From Streptococcus timonensis (GTDB taxonomy: Bacteria > Bacillota > Bacilli > Lactobacillales > Streptococcaceae), in contig NZ_FMIX01000004.1 of assembly GCF_900095845.1 (NCBI RefSeq), positions 875,501 through 939,500 on the forward strand: a stretch of DNA of 64,000 nt. The letters run 5' to 3'. Position 1 is the first letter of the stretch, and each line of letters starts with the position of its first letter. Shown here in pieces: positions 53,782-64,000 of this stretch. The notes beneath the pieces are model-generated. The model had not been told where the DNA came from and searched no databases. It saw only the letters and a list, made by a program, of their open reading frames with translations. The position numbers and the translations under genes are program-made.

Positions 53782-55116
53782 TTATAGGCTTAAAAATTCT
53801 TCTAAATCAGTTAAAGCACGTTCTGCAATCTTTTCATAGCGAGCCTTTTTATCACGAATACGCTCACCTTCTAACTCCTTGATAATCCCAAAGTTGACAT
53901 TCATTGGTTGGAAATGCTTGCTATCAGCATGAGTGATATAATGAGCTAAACTTCCGATAGCTGTTGTCTCTGGGAAAATAGCCTCTCTTTCTCCTTTAAA
54001 GAGACGAGCAGCATTTATTCCAGCAACCAATCCTGAAGCTGCTGACTCAACGTAACCCTCTACTCCTGTCATCTGACCAGCAAAGAAGAGATTTGGCTGT
54101 TTCTTAGAACGGTATGTCTGTTCAAGAAGATTTGGCGAATCCATATAGGAATTACGATGCATGACACCATAACGGACAAACTCAGCATTTTCAAGACCTG
54201 GAATCATTTGGAAGACACGCTTCTGCTCTCCCCATTTGAGGTGAGTTTGGAAACCAACGATGTTATAAAGACTTCCAGCCGCATTGTCCTGACGAAGCTG
54301 AACGACTGCATAAGGAGTTTTAAAGTCACCATCACGAGGTCCCTTGTAGTCATCCGGATATTCTAGACCAACTGGTTTCATAGGGCCATAGAGCATAGTT
54401 TTAATGCCACGTTTAGCCATAACTTCAATTGGCATACACCCTTCAAAGTACTTTTCTTTTTCAAAAGAATTAAGGGGTGCTTCTTCTGCATTGACCAAAG
54501 CTTCATGGAAATCCATAAACTCTTGCTTGGTCATCGGAGCATTGAGGTAGGCAGCTTCTCCCTTGTCATACCGAGACTTGAGATAGACCTTGCTCATATC
54601 GATGGTGTTGACGTCGATAATAGGCGCTGCCGCGTCGTAAAAATAGAAGCCATCGCCGTCATTAAGGGCATGAATTTTCTCAGCCAGGGCATCGCTAGTC
54701 AAGGGACCAGTAGCGACAACCGTAATAACATCTGTCGGCAATTCTGTAATTTCATCACGAACCACTTCAATCAAAGGATGATTAGCAATTTTTTCAGTAA
54801 CCATTTGAGAAAAACCGTCACGGTCAACCGCGAGAGCACCACCAGCAGGAACCCGCGTTGCTTCTGCTGATTCTAAAATCACAGAACCAAGACGACGCAT
54901 TTCTTCCTTGAGGAGTCCGACAGCATTTGTAAGAGCATCCCCTCGTAATGAGTTGGAACACACTAATTCTGCAAAATTATCTGTTTTATGCTGAGGTGTT
55001 GATTTGACACCACGCATTTCATAGAGTTTAACTGGAATACCACGCTCTGCGATTTGATAGGCTGCTTCCGAACCTGCTAAACCAGCACCGATAACATGGA
55101 TATAAGATTGAGACAT
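53782..55116 (-). CDS. trmFO: tRNA m5U54 methyltransferase (folate/FAD-dependent)
   Basis: I use ATG 55116 behind GAGGTATTAGTGTC (444 residues, the usual size). FAD motif: [32 protein letters not shown]. Also [28 protein letters not shown] and [31 protein letters not shown]. It methylates U54 of tRNA using methylene-tetrahydrofolate. Confidence 0.98.
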   Translation of the reverse strand: MSQSYIHVIGAGLAGSEAAYQIAERGIPVKLYEMRGVKSTPQHKTDNFAELVCSNSLRGDALTNAVGLLKEEMRRLGSVILESAEATRVPAGGALAVDRDGFSQMVTEKIANHPLIEVVRDEITELPTDVITVVATGPLTSDALAEKIHALNDGDGFYFYDAAAPIIDVNTIDMSKVYLKSRYDKGEAAYLNAPMTKQEFMDFHEALVNAEEAPLNSFEKEKYFEGCMPIEVMAKRGIKTMLYGPMKPVGLEYPDDYKGPRDGDFKTPYAVVQLRQDNAAGSLYNIVGFQTHLKWGEQKRVFQMIPGLENAEFVRYGVMHRNSYMDSPNLLEQTYRSKKQPNLFFAGQMTGVEGYVESAASGLVAGINAARLFKGEREAIFPETTAIGSLAHYITHADSKHFQPMNVNFGIIKELEGERIRDKKARYEKIAERALTDLEEFLSL

Positions 55117-55220
55117 GACACTAATACCTCTTTGGGTGGAACCTAAATTCATATCAAAACAAGCTACTGGACTGTTTGACACCCACAAATCTTTCTAATT
55201 TTTCTTTTACTAGTATAACA

Positions 55221-55250
55221 AAAAAAGGGAAGAAGGCAAACTTCCCTGTT
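55221..55250 (-). terminator. Terminator after rsmI
   Basis: The minus-strand GGGAAG and CTTCCC stem is followed by TTTTTTTG. Confidence 0.75.
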
Positions 55251-56128
55251 TAGTCATCCGATTGTTTCTCTTCCCATTCGTGGTAGGCAGCATAGAGCTG
55301 GCTTTTATTCCACTGATAAATTTTAGCGACTTCCTTAATGGCTTGATTTTTCTTAACACCTTCTTGGATACGATTTTGTATTTCAGAGAATAAATCTTCT
55401 TCATCCTTATCTTCAACTTCTAGACTAGCACCTTCCACAATCAGAAGGCATTCGCCTTTGAGCGGTGTTTGAGAAATATTTTCTAACAATTCAGTAATAC
55501 TTCCACGTTGGTATTCTTCAAAAATCTTGGTCAATTCGCGAACCAGAACTACTGGACGGTCACCATAGACTTCTAGCATATTTTCTAGCGTATCTGCGAC
55601 ACGATGTGGAGATTCATAGAAAATCTGGGTCTCAGGATAATCTTTTTTTGATTCGAAAAATTGCTTTTGTTGTCCCGATTTTCGAGGTAAGAATCCATAA
55701 AAAATATGGGGTTGTGGAGCTAAACCACTGGCAATCAAGGCAGAAATTCCTGCGCTAGCACCTGGAACTGTGACAACTGCTATATCTTCTTCAATTGCTG
55801 CCTTGACCAAATCATGACCTGGGTCAGAAATACTTGGCAAACCTGCATCCGAAACTTGAGCAATACTTTGTCCTGCTTTCAGGAAACCAATCAAATCAGG
55901 AATTTTATCCTTGGCATTGTGCTCATGAAAACTGATTTGTTTGGTTGAAATATCGAAATGCTTCAGCAATAGACCGGTATTACGAGTATCCTCGGCAGCA
56001 ATCCAATCCACTTCTTTCAAAGTCTGAATAGCACGAAAGGTCATATCCTCTAGATTTCCAATTGGAGTTGCGACAAGATATAACTTACCGTAAGGTGACT
56101 GCCCTTTAAAACTTTTTTGAATCTGCAT
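55250..56128 (-). CDS. rsmI: 16S rRNA C1402 2'-O-methyltransferase
   Basis: This 292-residue SAM-dependent tetrapyrrole-methylase-fold protein has LYLVATPIGNLEDMTFRAIQTLKEVDWIAAEDTRNTGLLLKHF, AQVSDAGLPSISDPGHDLVKAA and TVPGASAGISALIASGL. It methylates the 16S decoding centre. It follows yabA by two bases. Confidence 0.97.
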   Translation of the reverse strand: MQIQKSFKGQSPYGKLYLVATPIGNLEDMTFRAIQTLKEVDWIAAEDTRNTGLLLKHFDISTKQISFHEHNAKDKIPDLIGFLKAGQSIAQVSDAGLPSISDPGHDLVKAAIEEDIAVVTVPGASAGISALIASGLAPQPHIFYGFLPRKSGQQKQFFESKKDYPETQIFYESPHRVADTLENMLEVYGDRPVVLVRELTKIFEEYQRGSITELLENISQTPLKGECLLIVEGASLEVEDKDEEDLFSEIQNRIQEGVKKNQAIKEVAKIYQWNKSQLYAAYHEWEEKQSDD

Positions 56129-56130
56129 GC

Positions 56131-56448
56131 TTACTCCCTAAACAACAATTCATCACAAAACATACATTCTGCGTCTTGTTCACGACGTTGGCCATAAAAG
56201 TCGCGACACACATGAAAACCGTCGTCATAGATTCGGCTCACGTTTTCTCTAACATGCTTGGTCTTAGTTGGAGCTGTTTCTTCTTCCTCACTCAAGCGCT
56301 CTCTCAGTTTATCGTTCTCTAAACGAAGAGCTGTATTCTCTTCTACAACACTCTTGAGATTTTTTTTGATGGCTTCGACATCTGCCAAGGTTGCCAACAA
56401 CTGTTGAGAAAAATCATCTAAGGCATCAAATAATTCTTTCTTGTTCAT
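56131..56448 (-). CDS. yabA: Replication initiation control protein YabA
   Basis: This 105-residue protein has a leucine-zipper-like N-terminal coiled coil ([46 protein letters not shown]) and a C-terminal zinc cluster (HVCRDFYGQ...CMFCDELLF). It bridges DnaA and DnaN to limit initiation. Confidence 0.96.
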   Translation of the reverse strand: MNKKELFDALDDFSQQLLATLADVEAIKKNLKSVVEENTALRLENDKLRERLSEEEETAPTKTKHVRENVSRIYDDGFHVCRDFYGQRREQDAECMFCDELLFRE

Positions 56449-56483
56449 GAACAGCCCTTTCTTTCTCTGTTTTCATCTTCATT

Positions 56484-57368
56484 TTATTGTAAAACTAGGT
56501 ATTCCAAAGAATTCTGGAAAGACACATTTGCTTTCCACATTTTTCTGGCTTCGAGAAGGTTTTGCAATATTGTACGTGCTACATTTTTTTGAATCTCTTG
56601 GCCTGCTAAAACTTCTAAAATTCTAAAGACTTGGTCTTGTTTTTCTTTGTCATCTGCTAAGCTAGCCAATTTTGCAACCTGTAAGTAGGATTCCTTTTTC
56701 CCAGACTCCAACCAGCTATAGAAACGTTCACTTTCTTCAAGTAGAGTCCAAAAACTTGTTTGATTTATCAGTTTTTCGGCTTCTGCTTGTGATTGACTAA
56801 ACTCAGCTAAAAGCCTTGCTTTATTTTTTACCAATCCTGCTTGTTCAAGTTGATTCTTAAGGCTTTCAACTTGTTTCTTAAATTGGAAAATTTGAGTCCG
56901 GCTTCGGATAGTTGGTAACATCTGCTCTTGATCATTGGTTAAAAAGAAAATATAGATTTCACTTTGCGGTTCTTCAATGACCTTTAGTAGTGAATTGGCG
57001 GCATTGGCATGCATTTTTTCTGCTTGTTCAATAATAAAAACCTGACGTTGATTTTCGATTCCTGATTGAGAAAATTGGCCAACTAATTCTCGGATTCGTT
57101 CCGTTTTAATGATTTGATTCATCGGACGAATAATAGTGACATCAGGAAATTCTTCCTGATCAATCAACTTACAATTTCGGCAAGACTCGCAAGGTAAGAC
57201 CCCCTGCTTTTCTGTACAGAACAAACTCTTAGATAGAAATAAGGCCATCTCCATACTTCCAAAAAATCCTGAAAAGAGATAGGCATGATTCAGCTGTCTT
57301 TGTTCTAAGATGTGAACAAAACGGTCAAATTGCTGGGGTTGACAAGCTCTTAATTGCTCTTGATTCAT
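56484..57368 (-). CDS. holB: DNA polymerase III delta' subunit
   Basis: This 294-residue protein has AAA+ clamp-loader features: [21 protein letters not shown], the zinc module [19 protein letters not shown], and [39 protein letters not shown] with the sensor SRC-like arginine. It lacks a functional Walker A (FSGFFGSME), as usual for delta'. It overlaps tmk by four bases. Confidence 0.95.
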   Translation of the reverse strand: MNQEQLRACQPQQFDRFVHILEQRQLNHAYLFSGFFGSMEMALFLSKSLFCTEKQGVLPCESCRNCKLIDQEEFPDVTIIRPMNQIIKTERIRELVGQFSQSGIENQRQVFIIEQAEKMHANAANSLLKVIEEPQSEIYIFFLTNDQEQMLPTIRSRTQIFQFKKQVESLKNQLEQAGLVKNKARLLAEFSQSQAEAEKLINQTSFWTLLEESERFYSWLESGKKESYLQVAKLASLADDKEKQDQVFRILEVLAGQEIQKNVARTILQNLLEARKMWKANVSFQNSLEYLVLQ

Positions 57369-58003
57369 TCTGTCAGCCCCATTCTGTCAAACAAGACTTG
57401 CTTAGTATTTTCAACCACTTGATCTAGTGGTAAACTCGCATCGATTTTAACAATACGTTCACCTTCTTTTTCAAGAAGAGAAAGATAGCCTTGACGAACT
57501 TTTCTGTGCAGGTCTAAACCTTCCAAATCTAAACGATTGACTTCGCGATCACTGTTTGCCGCGATTCTTTCAAGCCCCTTCTCCACTTCAATATCAAAAT
57601 AAAGTGTCAAATCTGGCTTGAGACCATCTGTCGCAAATTGATTGAGCCAGTCAATAGCTTCAATATCCAAACCACGACCAAAGCCTTGATAAGCAACTGA
57701 ACTATCAATAAAACGATCCATGATAACCAATTTCCCAGCTGCAAGTGCTGGCAAGACCTTCTCTACTAGGTGCTGTCTACGACTTGCAATATAGAGAAGC
57801 AACTCTGTCTTTGGATCCATCTGAGTATGACTAAGATCTAGAATGACTTCTCGAATCTTCTCACCAATCAAAACACCACCTGGCTCACGAGTTGTTAAAA
57901 ACTCAATATTCTTTTCTTCTAACAAAGGAAGGATAGCTTCAAGCACACTCGTTTTACCAGCTCCCTCTGGCCCCTCTAAAGAGACTAAAAATCCTTTTGA
58001 CAT
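57365..58003 (-). CDS. tmk: Thymidylate kinase
   Basis: This 212-residue protein has P-loop GPEGAGKTS (11-19), the TREPGG motif (RxxPGG, about 38-44) and the [17 protein letters not shown] lid region. It phosphorylates dTMP to dTDP. It is the first gene of tmk-holB-yabA-rsmI. Confidence 0.98.
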   Translation of the reverse strand: MSKGFLVSLEGPEGAGKTSVLEAILPLLEEKNIEFLTTREPGGVLIGEKIREVILDLSHTQMDPKTELLLYIASRRQHLVEKVLPALAAGKLVIMDRFIDSSVAYQGFGRGLDIEAIDWLNQFATDGLKPDLTLYFDIEVEKGLERIAANSDREVNRLDLEGLDLHRKVRQGYLSLLEKEGERIVKIDASLPLDQVVENTKQVLFDRMGLTE

Positions 58004-58033
58004 GACGAACTCATTTCTTTTTTTCTTCCTTCT

Positions 58034-58062
58034 ATTCTATCAAAAAAACAGGCATTTGTGAA
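58034..58062 (-). promoter_or_regulatory. Promoter of the tmk operon
   Basis: The minus strand has TTCACA, 17 bases, TAGAAT, with an extended TGA before the -10, about 30 bases before the ATG. The rest of the tmk-tuf gap shows no gene. Confidence 0.7.
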
Positions 58063-58199
58063 AAGCTTTTTAACCTAATAAAAATTTATTCTGAAAAACT
58101 AGGATATACATTCGTTAATAAATAAGGTAATTATTTAATTAAGTTTCTAGATTCGTAATCAACTACCATACTTTCTTATTTTGTCTTTGTATAACTAGA

Positions 58200-58231
58200 A
58201 AAAAAGAACCTTGCATAGCAAGATTCTTTTA
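58200..58231 (-). terminator. Terminator after tuf
   Basis: AAGAATCTTGC and GCAAGGTTCTT with a three-base loop on the minus strand, followed by TTTTTTT. It ends the tuf transcript. Confidence 0.88.
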
Positions 58232-58273
58232 ATGTCTGACTTAAATAATTGTTCTTCTGGGAACTAAATCGAA

Positions 58274-59470
<1,197 letters not shown>

Positions 59471-59541
59471 TTGAGTAAAAGCCTCCAATAAAATATATTT
59501 TATAGATAGACAGTAGGCAATACAGTCTAACTTTCCTTACT

Positions 59542-59569
59542 ATTTTATCAAATTTCAGCTAAATTGCAA
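59542..59569 (-). promoter_or_regulatory. tuf promoter
   Basis: The minus strand has TTGCAA, 16 bases, TAAAAT, with an extended TGA before the -10. About 70 bases of leader precede the ATG. Confidence 0.7.
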
Positions 59570-59664
59570 GTGTTTTACATAGAATTTGTGAATTATTCTT
59601 ATCCTATCCTAAACAAGACAATCCTATAATTTGAAATAAGTAAATTTCTTTTAAAATTTAAGAA

Positions 59665-59690
59665 AAAGAATCAGAAAGATCTGATTCTTT
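59665..59690 (-). terminator. Terminator after the second AI-2E permease
   Basis: AAAGAATCAGA and TCTGATTCTTT pair over 11 bp around AAGA with U-rich tail TTTTCTTAA on the minus strand. Confidence 0.88.
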
Positions 59691-59694
59691 ATTC

Positions 59695-60798
59695 TTATAA
59701 TTGATTTTTAACTTCTTTTACTTCCTTGTGATTTTCATACAATCGGACTAAGAATTTGGCAATCTCTTTTAAAATCGAATAAGTTGGAACAGCAACAATC
59801 ATTCCAACAACACCATAAATATTACTAGATAATAGTAACAAAACTAAAATAGTTATTGGGTGAACTTTCATAACCCCACCAACAATCCGTGGATATAATA
59901 CATTCCCATCAATCTGTTGAATAACAAGCATGTAAATCACTGCAATTAACATCTTTTGAGGATCTGTAAATAGGTTTGATATGATCATCGGTATAAGACC
60001 AATACTAGGTCCAACATAAGGAATTAAATTAGCTAAACCTGAAAAGATTGCAAATACTAGTGCATATTTCAAACCAATAACACTATAGCCGATATAGGCT
60101 AAACATCCAATGATAACTGCATCAATTGAAACTCCACTGATATAGCGGGAAATAGTGGCATTTAGATTTTTTATTAGACCAGAAATATTCAGTCTATCAT
60201 ATTTTAAAATACTTCTTTCTAGCATAGGTAAAAACTTATGTCCATCTAGCAAGAAATAAATTAAAAAGACTGGCGTCATGATAATAATCAGGACAGTGCT
60301 AACTAATGCAGATAAGACACTACCTACACTATTTGTAACACCATTTAAGATATTTTGTAGGATGTCTACATAAGACAGATTCAGCTGTTGAATAGTCTTT
60401 TGAACATCTAGATTTTGAAAAGCTGGGTATTTGGATAATTGTATTACCAAATCTTGAATACGACTGTATATATCTTGGCTAGAATTAATCAAACTACTCA
60501 ACTGATTGATTAAAATAGGTAAGAGATAGACAACACCTATCACAATCAGCCATACTAAGCCACAGAGAGTCAATAAAATTCCAATAATTCGATTCAGCTT
60601 TAATTTTTTCTCTAGAAACTGGACTAAGGGGTTCGTTAAATAATACAGAAAACCACCCAGTAAGAAAGGAATCATAATTGTATTTATTACACTAGCAAAA
60701 GGTGTAATAATAGCACCCATTTCTCTCCAAAGATAGAAAATTAAGGTTATCAGTAGTATTTCAGTAGTCCAGAAGAATAATTTGTTTCTCCGAAACAT
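59695..60798 (-). CDS. AI-2E family transporter, second copy
   Basis: I use ATG 60798 behind GAGGAGG (367 residues). It has the AI-2E/PerM pattern with about eight helices: YALVFAIFSGLANLIPYVGPSIGLIPMII and HPITILVLLLLSSNIYGVVGMIVAVPTYSILKEI. It resembles the permease at 34,682 but is not identical. The substrate is unknown. Confidence 0.9.
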   Translation of the reverse strand: MFRRNKLFFWTTEILLITLIFYLWREMGAIITPFASVINTIMIPFLLGGFLYYLTNPLVQFLEKKLKLNRIIGILLTLCGLVWLIVIGVVYLLPILINQLSSLINSSQDIYSRIQDLVIQLSKYPAFQNLDVQKTIQQLNLSYVDILQNILNGVTNSVGSVLSALVSTVLIIIMTPVFLIYFLLDGHKFLPMLERSILKYDRLNISGLIKNLNATISRYISGVSIDAVIIGCLAYIGYSVIGLKYALVFAIFSGLANLIPYVGPSIGLIPMIISNLFTDPQKMLIAVIYMLVIQQIDGNVLYPRIVGGVMKVHPITILVLLLLSSNIYGVVGMIVAVPTYSILKEIAKFLVRLYENHKEVKEVKNQL

Positions 60799-60885
60799 AT
60801 GCCACCTCCTCTTCACCTTATTTTATCATATTTAAAAAAAGATTGATAACCATTGTCATAAAATCAAGAATATTTTTTTTCTTTA

Positions 60886-60894
60886 TGATAGAAT
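60886..60894 (+). promoter_or_regulatory. Extended -10 promoter very close to the dacA start
   Basis: TGATAGAAT ends ten bases before the dacA ATG, so the transcript should start within about three bases of the start codon. No ribosome-binding site is seen between. Confidence 0.65.
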
Positions 60895-60903
60895 AAAGTT
60901 ACT

Positions 60904-62145
60904 ATGAAGAAATTAATTTTAACTTTGATCACACCCCTGTTATTGGCTACTGCAACTCCTGTTTACGCGCAGGAATTTGATGTAGCAGCCAAGCACGCTA
61001 TCGCTATAGAGGCTAACACTGGTAAGATTTTATATGAGAAAGACGCAACTCAACCTGTCGAAATTGCATCTATTAGTAAATTGATAACTGTTTATCTAGT
61101 ATATGAAGCCTTGGAGCAAGGAAAAATTTCTCTGACTACTCCCGTTGAAATTTCTGACTATCCATACCAGCTTACTACCAATTCTGAAGCTAGTAATGTC
61201 CCTTTGGAAGCTCGAAACTATACTGTAGAAGAGTTGCTTGAAGCAACTTTAGTATCTAGTGCTAATAGTGCGGCTATTGCCCTTTCAGAGAAGATAGCTG
61301 GATCAGAAAAAGATTTTGTAGACATGATGAAAGCAAAATTGCTGGAATGGGGAATCCAAGATGCTACAATCGTAAATACAACTGGTCTTAATAATGAAAT
61401 CCTTGGTAATAATATCTACCCAGGATCAAAAAAAGATGATGAGAACAAATTAAGTGCTTATGATGTGGCTATCGTTGCTCGTAACCTCATTCTAAAATAT
61501 CCTCAAGTTTTAGAAATTACTAAGAAGCCAACTTCAACCTTTGCCGGAATGACTATCACCTCTACTAATTTTATGCTAGAGGATATGCCCGCTCACCGCG
61601 GTGGAATCGACGGATTGAAAACTGGTACGACCGATAAAGCTGGTGAATCCTTTGTTGGTACTACTGTTGAAAAAGGAATGAGAATAATTACGGTTGTCCT
61701 TAACGCTAATACACAAGCTGGCAACCCATACTCTCGTTTCACAGCTACTTCTTCTCTTTTAGACTATATCTCCTCAAACTACGCTCTGCAAACCGTTGTC
61801 AAGCAAGGTGAAAGTTATGAAGATAGTAAAACTTCGGTTGTGGATGGAAAAGATGATAATGTGACAGCTGTCGCAAAAGAAGATATCAAAATCGTTCAAC
61901 GTTTAGGCAGTCGAGCCCAATCATCCATTAGTTATACACCATCTTCCAATCAACCTACGGCGCCTTTAGAAGCTGGTACAGTCGTTGGTCATTTAACCTA
62001 CGATGATAAGGATTTAGTAGGCCAAGGCTATGTCACTTCTGATAGACCTAGCTTTGAAATGGTTGCAGAAAAAAATGTAGAAAAAGCTATCTTCCTTAAA
62101 GTTTGGTGGAATGGTTTTGTTCGATTCGTAAACGAAAAATTATAA
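60904..62145 (+). CDS. dacA: D-alanyl-D-alanine carboxypeptidase (PBP3 type)
   Basis: This 413-residue protein has a signal peptide at residues 1-22 (LTLITPLLLATATPVYA). The penicillin-binding motifs are S56-I-S-K59, S119-A-N121 and K239-T-G. The C-terminal β domain (about 290-380) and amphipathic tail anchor it to the membrane (IFLKVWWNGFVRFVNEKL). It trims the pentapeptide D-Ala and positions cell-wall growth. Translation may be leaderless. Confidence 0.97.
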   Translation: MKKLILTLITPLLLATATPVYAQEFDVAAKHAIAIEANTGKILYEKDATQPVEIASISKLITVYLVYEALEQGKISLTTPVEISDYPYQLTTNSEASNVPLEARNYTVEELLEATLVSSANSAAIALSEKIAGSEKDFVDMMKAKLLEWGIQDATIVNTTGLNNEILGNNIYPGSKKDDENKLSAYDVAIVARNLILKYPQVLEITKKPTSTFAGMTITSTNFMLEDMPAHRGGIDGLKTGTTDKAGESFVGTTVEKGMRIITVVLNANTQAGNPYSRFTATSSLLDYISSNYALQTVVKQGESYEDSKTSVVDGKDDNVTAVAKEDIKIVQRLGSRAQSSISYTPSSNQPTAPLEAGTVVGHLTYDDKDLVGQGYVTSDRPSFEMVAEKNVEKAIFLKVWWNGFVRFVNEKL

Positions 62146-62146
62146 A

Positions 62147-62174
62147 AAAAAAATCGCGATTTACGCGATTTTTT
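62147..62174. terminator. Bidirectional terminator between dacA and permease
   Basis: AAAAATCGCG and CGCGATTTTTT around ATTTA with A and T runs on both sides; it serves both convergent genes. Confidence 0.9.
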
Positions 62175-63570
62175 ATTTATCTTCTAAAACAGTTGAATGT
62201 TTATATCCATAAGTAAAGTAGATAATAATGCCTATTAGGAGAGCAATCCCAAAGGCTATCCATGTTTCAACTGTATACTGAAGCATAAAAGATAAACAGA
62301 TTAGAATAGAAAAGATTGGTAAAACTGGAACCAGTGGGGTTTTAAATTCTCCCTCTTTGGGCATCCCTTTATCTTTTCTCAGTTTGATAATTCCATATGC
62401 TAACAGAATCAAATAAGCCAAGGTACAGATATTTAAAAAGGCTGCAATACTTGCTAAAGAGAAAATTCCTGCAGCTATTGCTGAGACAATTCCTGTTAAA
62501 ATTGTTGCATTTTTTGGAATACGACTTGTCTTAGTCACTTGTTTAAAAGTTTGAGGCAATAGTCCATCACGAGCCAAGCTATAAATCATTCTAGACAAAG
62601 CATAAGTCATGGAAATACATACAGTTATCAATGTAAAAATAGCAACGAGTGACACATAGTTGGCAGCCCATCCAATACCGATACTTCTCAAAGCATAGGC
62701 TACTGCATCGTCAACATTGAGTTTGCTATAATGAACAATTCCAGTCAGCACTAATGTTACTAAGGCATAAAGAATGGTTACAATAGTAAGAGATAAAACA
62801 ATACCACGAGGAACGTTCTTTTGTGGATTTTGAATTTCGTCAACAGCCATTGAAATTGACTCAAAACCTAAGAAACCAAAGAACATAAGCGAAGCACCTG
62901 CCATAATACCAGAGCTACCTCCATATATCTTACCAAAACCAAATGGTGCAAAGTCGGACCAGTTTTCTGGTTTGATGTACCAGATTCCAACCAAGATAAA
63001 CAAAGCCAAGGCTGAAAATTTTAATACAACTAGTATTGAATTGAAATGCAAGGCAGCTTTCGAATTTAAAAGTACAAGTCCTGTCACTAATACCAATACT
63101 AGTATGGGCAAGAGATCGATATAAGTTCCCTGTTCTGGATTAAAGGTTCCATTTAAGACTTGAGGCATTGATATTCCAAAGTTACTTAGCAAGCCTTTAA
63201 AGTATGCTGCCCAACCCGAAGCAACACCAGAAACAGCTGTCACGAATTCCATAATTGTGAGCCAACCAGCTATCCAAGCTGGAAATTCACCCAAAATTGC
63301 GTATAAGTAACTATAAGCTCCACCAGTTGCCGGAACACGAGATGCAAACTCAGCAAAAAAGAGAGCTGAAAGTGACACACATAGAGCAGAAATTACTATT
63401 GAAACTACCAATGAGGGGCCAGCCAGAGTTGCTGCTGCAGTTCCAGTGATGGTAAATATTCCTGTACCAACCATGGCACCAATTCCCAAGAGAATTAAAT
63501 CCCATAATTTCAAATGACGATGCATTTCAGTCTTACCCAGACTAACATCTTTTGTCCTAAAAATATTCAT
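62173..63570 (-). CDS. APC-family amino acid permease
   Basis: This 465-residue protein has about twelve membrane helices. APC features: LKLWDLILLGIGAMVGTGIFTITGTAAATLAGPSLVVSI, FYAEFASRVPATGGAYSYLY-like FAEFASRVPATGGAYSYLYAILGEFPAWIAGW and GFLGFESISMAVDEIQNPQKNVPRGI. It resembles the YfnA/cationic amino-acid branch. The substrate is not defined. Confidence 0.93.
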   Translation of the reverse strand: MNIFRTKDVSLGKTEMHRHLKLWDLILLGIGAMVGTGIFTITGTAAATLAGPSLVVSIVISALCVSLSALFFAEFASRVPATGGAYSYLYAILGEFPAWIAGWLTIMEFVTAVSGVASGWAAYFKGLLSNFGISMPQVLNGTFNPEQGTYIDLLPILVLVLVTGLVLLNSKAALHFNSILVVLKFSALALFILVGIWYIKPENWSDFAPFGFGKIYGGSSGIMAGASLMFFGFLGFESISMAVDEIQNPQKNVPRGIVLSLTIVTILYALVTLVLTGIVHYSKLNVDDAVAYALRSIGIGWAANYVSLVAIFTLITVCISMTYALSRMIYSLARDGLLPQTFKQVTKTSRIPKNATILTGIVSAIAAGIFSLASIAAFLNICTLAYLILLAYGIIKLRKDKGMPKEGEFKTPLVPVLPIFSILICLSFMLQYTVETWIAFGIALLIGIIIYFTYGYKHSTVLEDK

Positions 63571-63650
63571 ATTTATCCCCCATTTACTGATTTTTGTATT
63601 ATTCTACCATATATCGTTTTAAATGTGAATATTTATAAACTAAAATTATT

Positions 63651-63683
63651 AAAAAAACAGAACAAATATAACATTCGTTCTGT
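63651..63683 (-). terminator. Terminator after sufB
   Basis: The minus-strand ACAGAAC and GTTCTGT stem is followed by TTTTTTT. Confidence 0.85.
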
Positions 63684-63698
63684 CTTTGTTCATATAAC

Positions 63699-64000
63699 CT
63701 AGCCAACTGATCCTTCCATCTCATAGCTAATCAAGCGGTTAAGCTCGACAGCGTATTCCATTGGAAGTTCTTTTGTAAATGGCTCTACAAATCCCATGAC
63801 AATCATCTCAGTTGCTTCAGATTCTGACAGACCACGGCTCATAAGGTAATAGAGTTGCTCTTCAGAAATCTTAGATACCTTGGCTTCGTGCTCCAAAGCT
63901 ACTTGCGAGTTGTGGATTTCATTAAATGGAATAGTGTCAGATGCTGACAAGTCATCCATGATAATGGTGTCACACTCGATGTGAGAAACAGATTTCTTAG
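63699..64000 (-). CDS. sufB: Fe-S cluster assembly protein SufB, N-terminus outside window
   Basis: The frame is open to the window edge; about 100 C-terminal residues are visible. They include [57 protein letters not shown] and [26 protein letters not shown]. These match the end of SufB, the scaffold of the SUF system, with the conserved ALEHEA histidine region. In streptococci sufB ends the sufCDSUB operon, which agrees with the terminator just after it. Confidence 0.96.
   Translation of the reverse strand, partial: KKSVSHIECDTIIMDDLSASDTIPFNEIHNSQVALEHEAKVSKISEEQLYYLMSRGLSESEATEMIVMGFVEPFTKELPMEYAVELNRLISYEMEGSVG

Overview
The window is low-GC Firmicute DNA from a Streptococcus, most likely of the mitis group (S. 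mitis/S. oralis type). The evidence is the atp operon order atpE-B-F-H-A-G-D-C, comEA-comEC with a competence cin-box, HU next to a DegV gene, the block frr-pyrH-trmFO-rsmI-yabA-holB-tmk, and strep-type extended -10 promoters. The AtpE sequence differs from the pneumococcal one as I remember it, so I do not call the species. No tRNA, rRNA, IS element or CRISPR array was seen.

Positions 1 to about 32,010 are most of a siphovirus-type temperate prophage; its distal end (the rest of the endolysin and the far att site) lies left of position 1. Most genes are on the minus strand, so the transcribed order runs from high to low coordinates. The integrase (30,841-31,983, +) abuts the HU terminator. 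The lysogeny module (27,322-30,684) holds a Cro-like gene, a CI-like repressor, ImmA, a HIRAN gene and two unrecognised convergent genes. Early genes (19,205-27,318, -) hold an antirepressor, small regulators, a replisome organizer with a probable internal origin, SSB, MazG/DUF3310 and ArpU. Late genes (1-19,049, -) run: second tyrosine recombinase, HNH, cos-like hairpin, portal, MuF head protein with an extra C-terminal domain, small putative partner, terminase large subunit, scaffold, capsid, connectors, tail proteins with a -1 frameshift pair, tape measure, Dit, S74-type tail protein, two holins and a Pal-like amidase.

Two plus-strand genes (25,212-25,421 and 26,346-27,005) with their own strong promoters interrupt the minus-strand early operon. 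With the convergent pair next to the integrase (29,230-30,684), they are the best candidates for lysogeny-expressed accessory, defence or exclusion functions. The MuF/partner pair (14,737-16,217) is a candidate phage polymorphic toxin-immunity module.

Positions 32,069-64,000 are ordinary chromosome: hup, DegV, a TPR protein, an AI-2E permease, a lactonase, the F1Fo ATPase operon, a CHY zinc-finger protein, a U32 protein, DNA-uptake genes, a GNAT, alanine dehydrogenase, phoH, yozE-like, cvfB, frr-pyrH, trmFO, tmk-holB-yabA-rsmI, tuf, a second AI-2E permease, a D,D-carboxypeptidase, an amino-acid permease and the end of sufB. Stem-loop terminators separate most units. No stretch over 300 bases lacks a gene.
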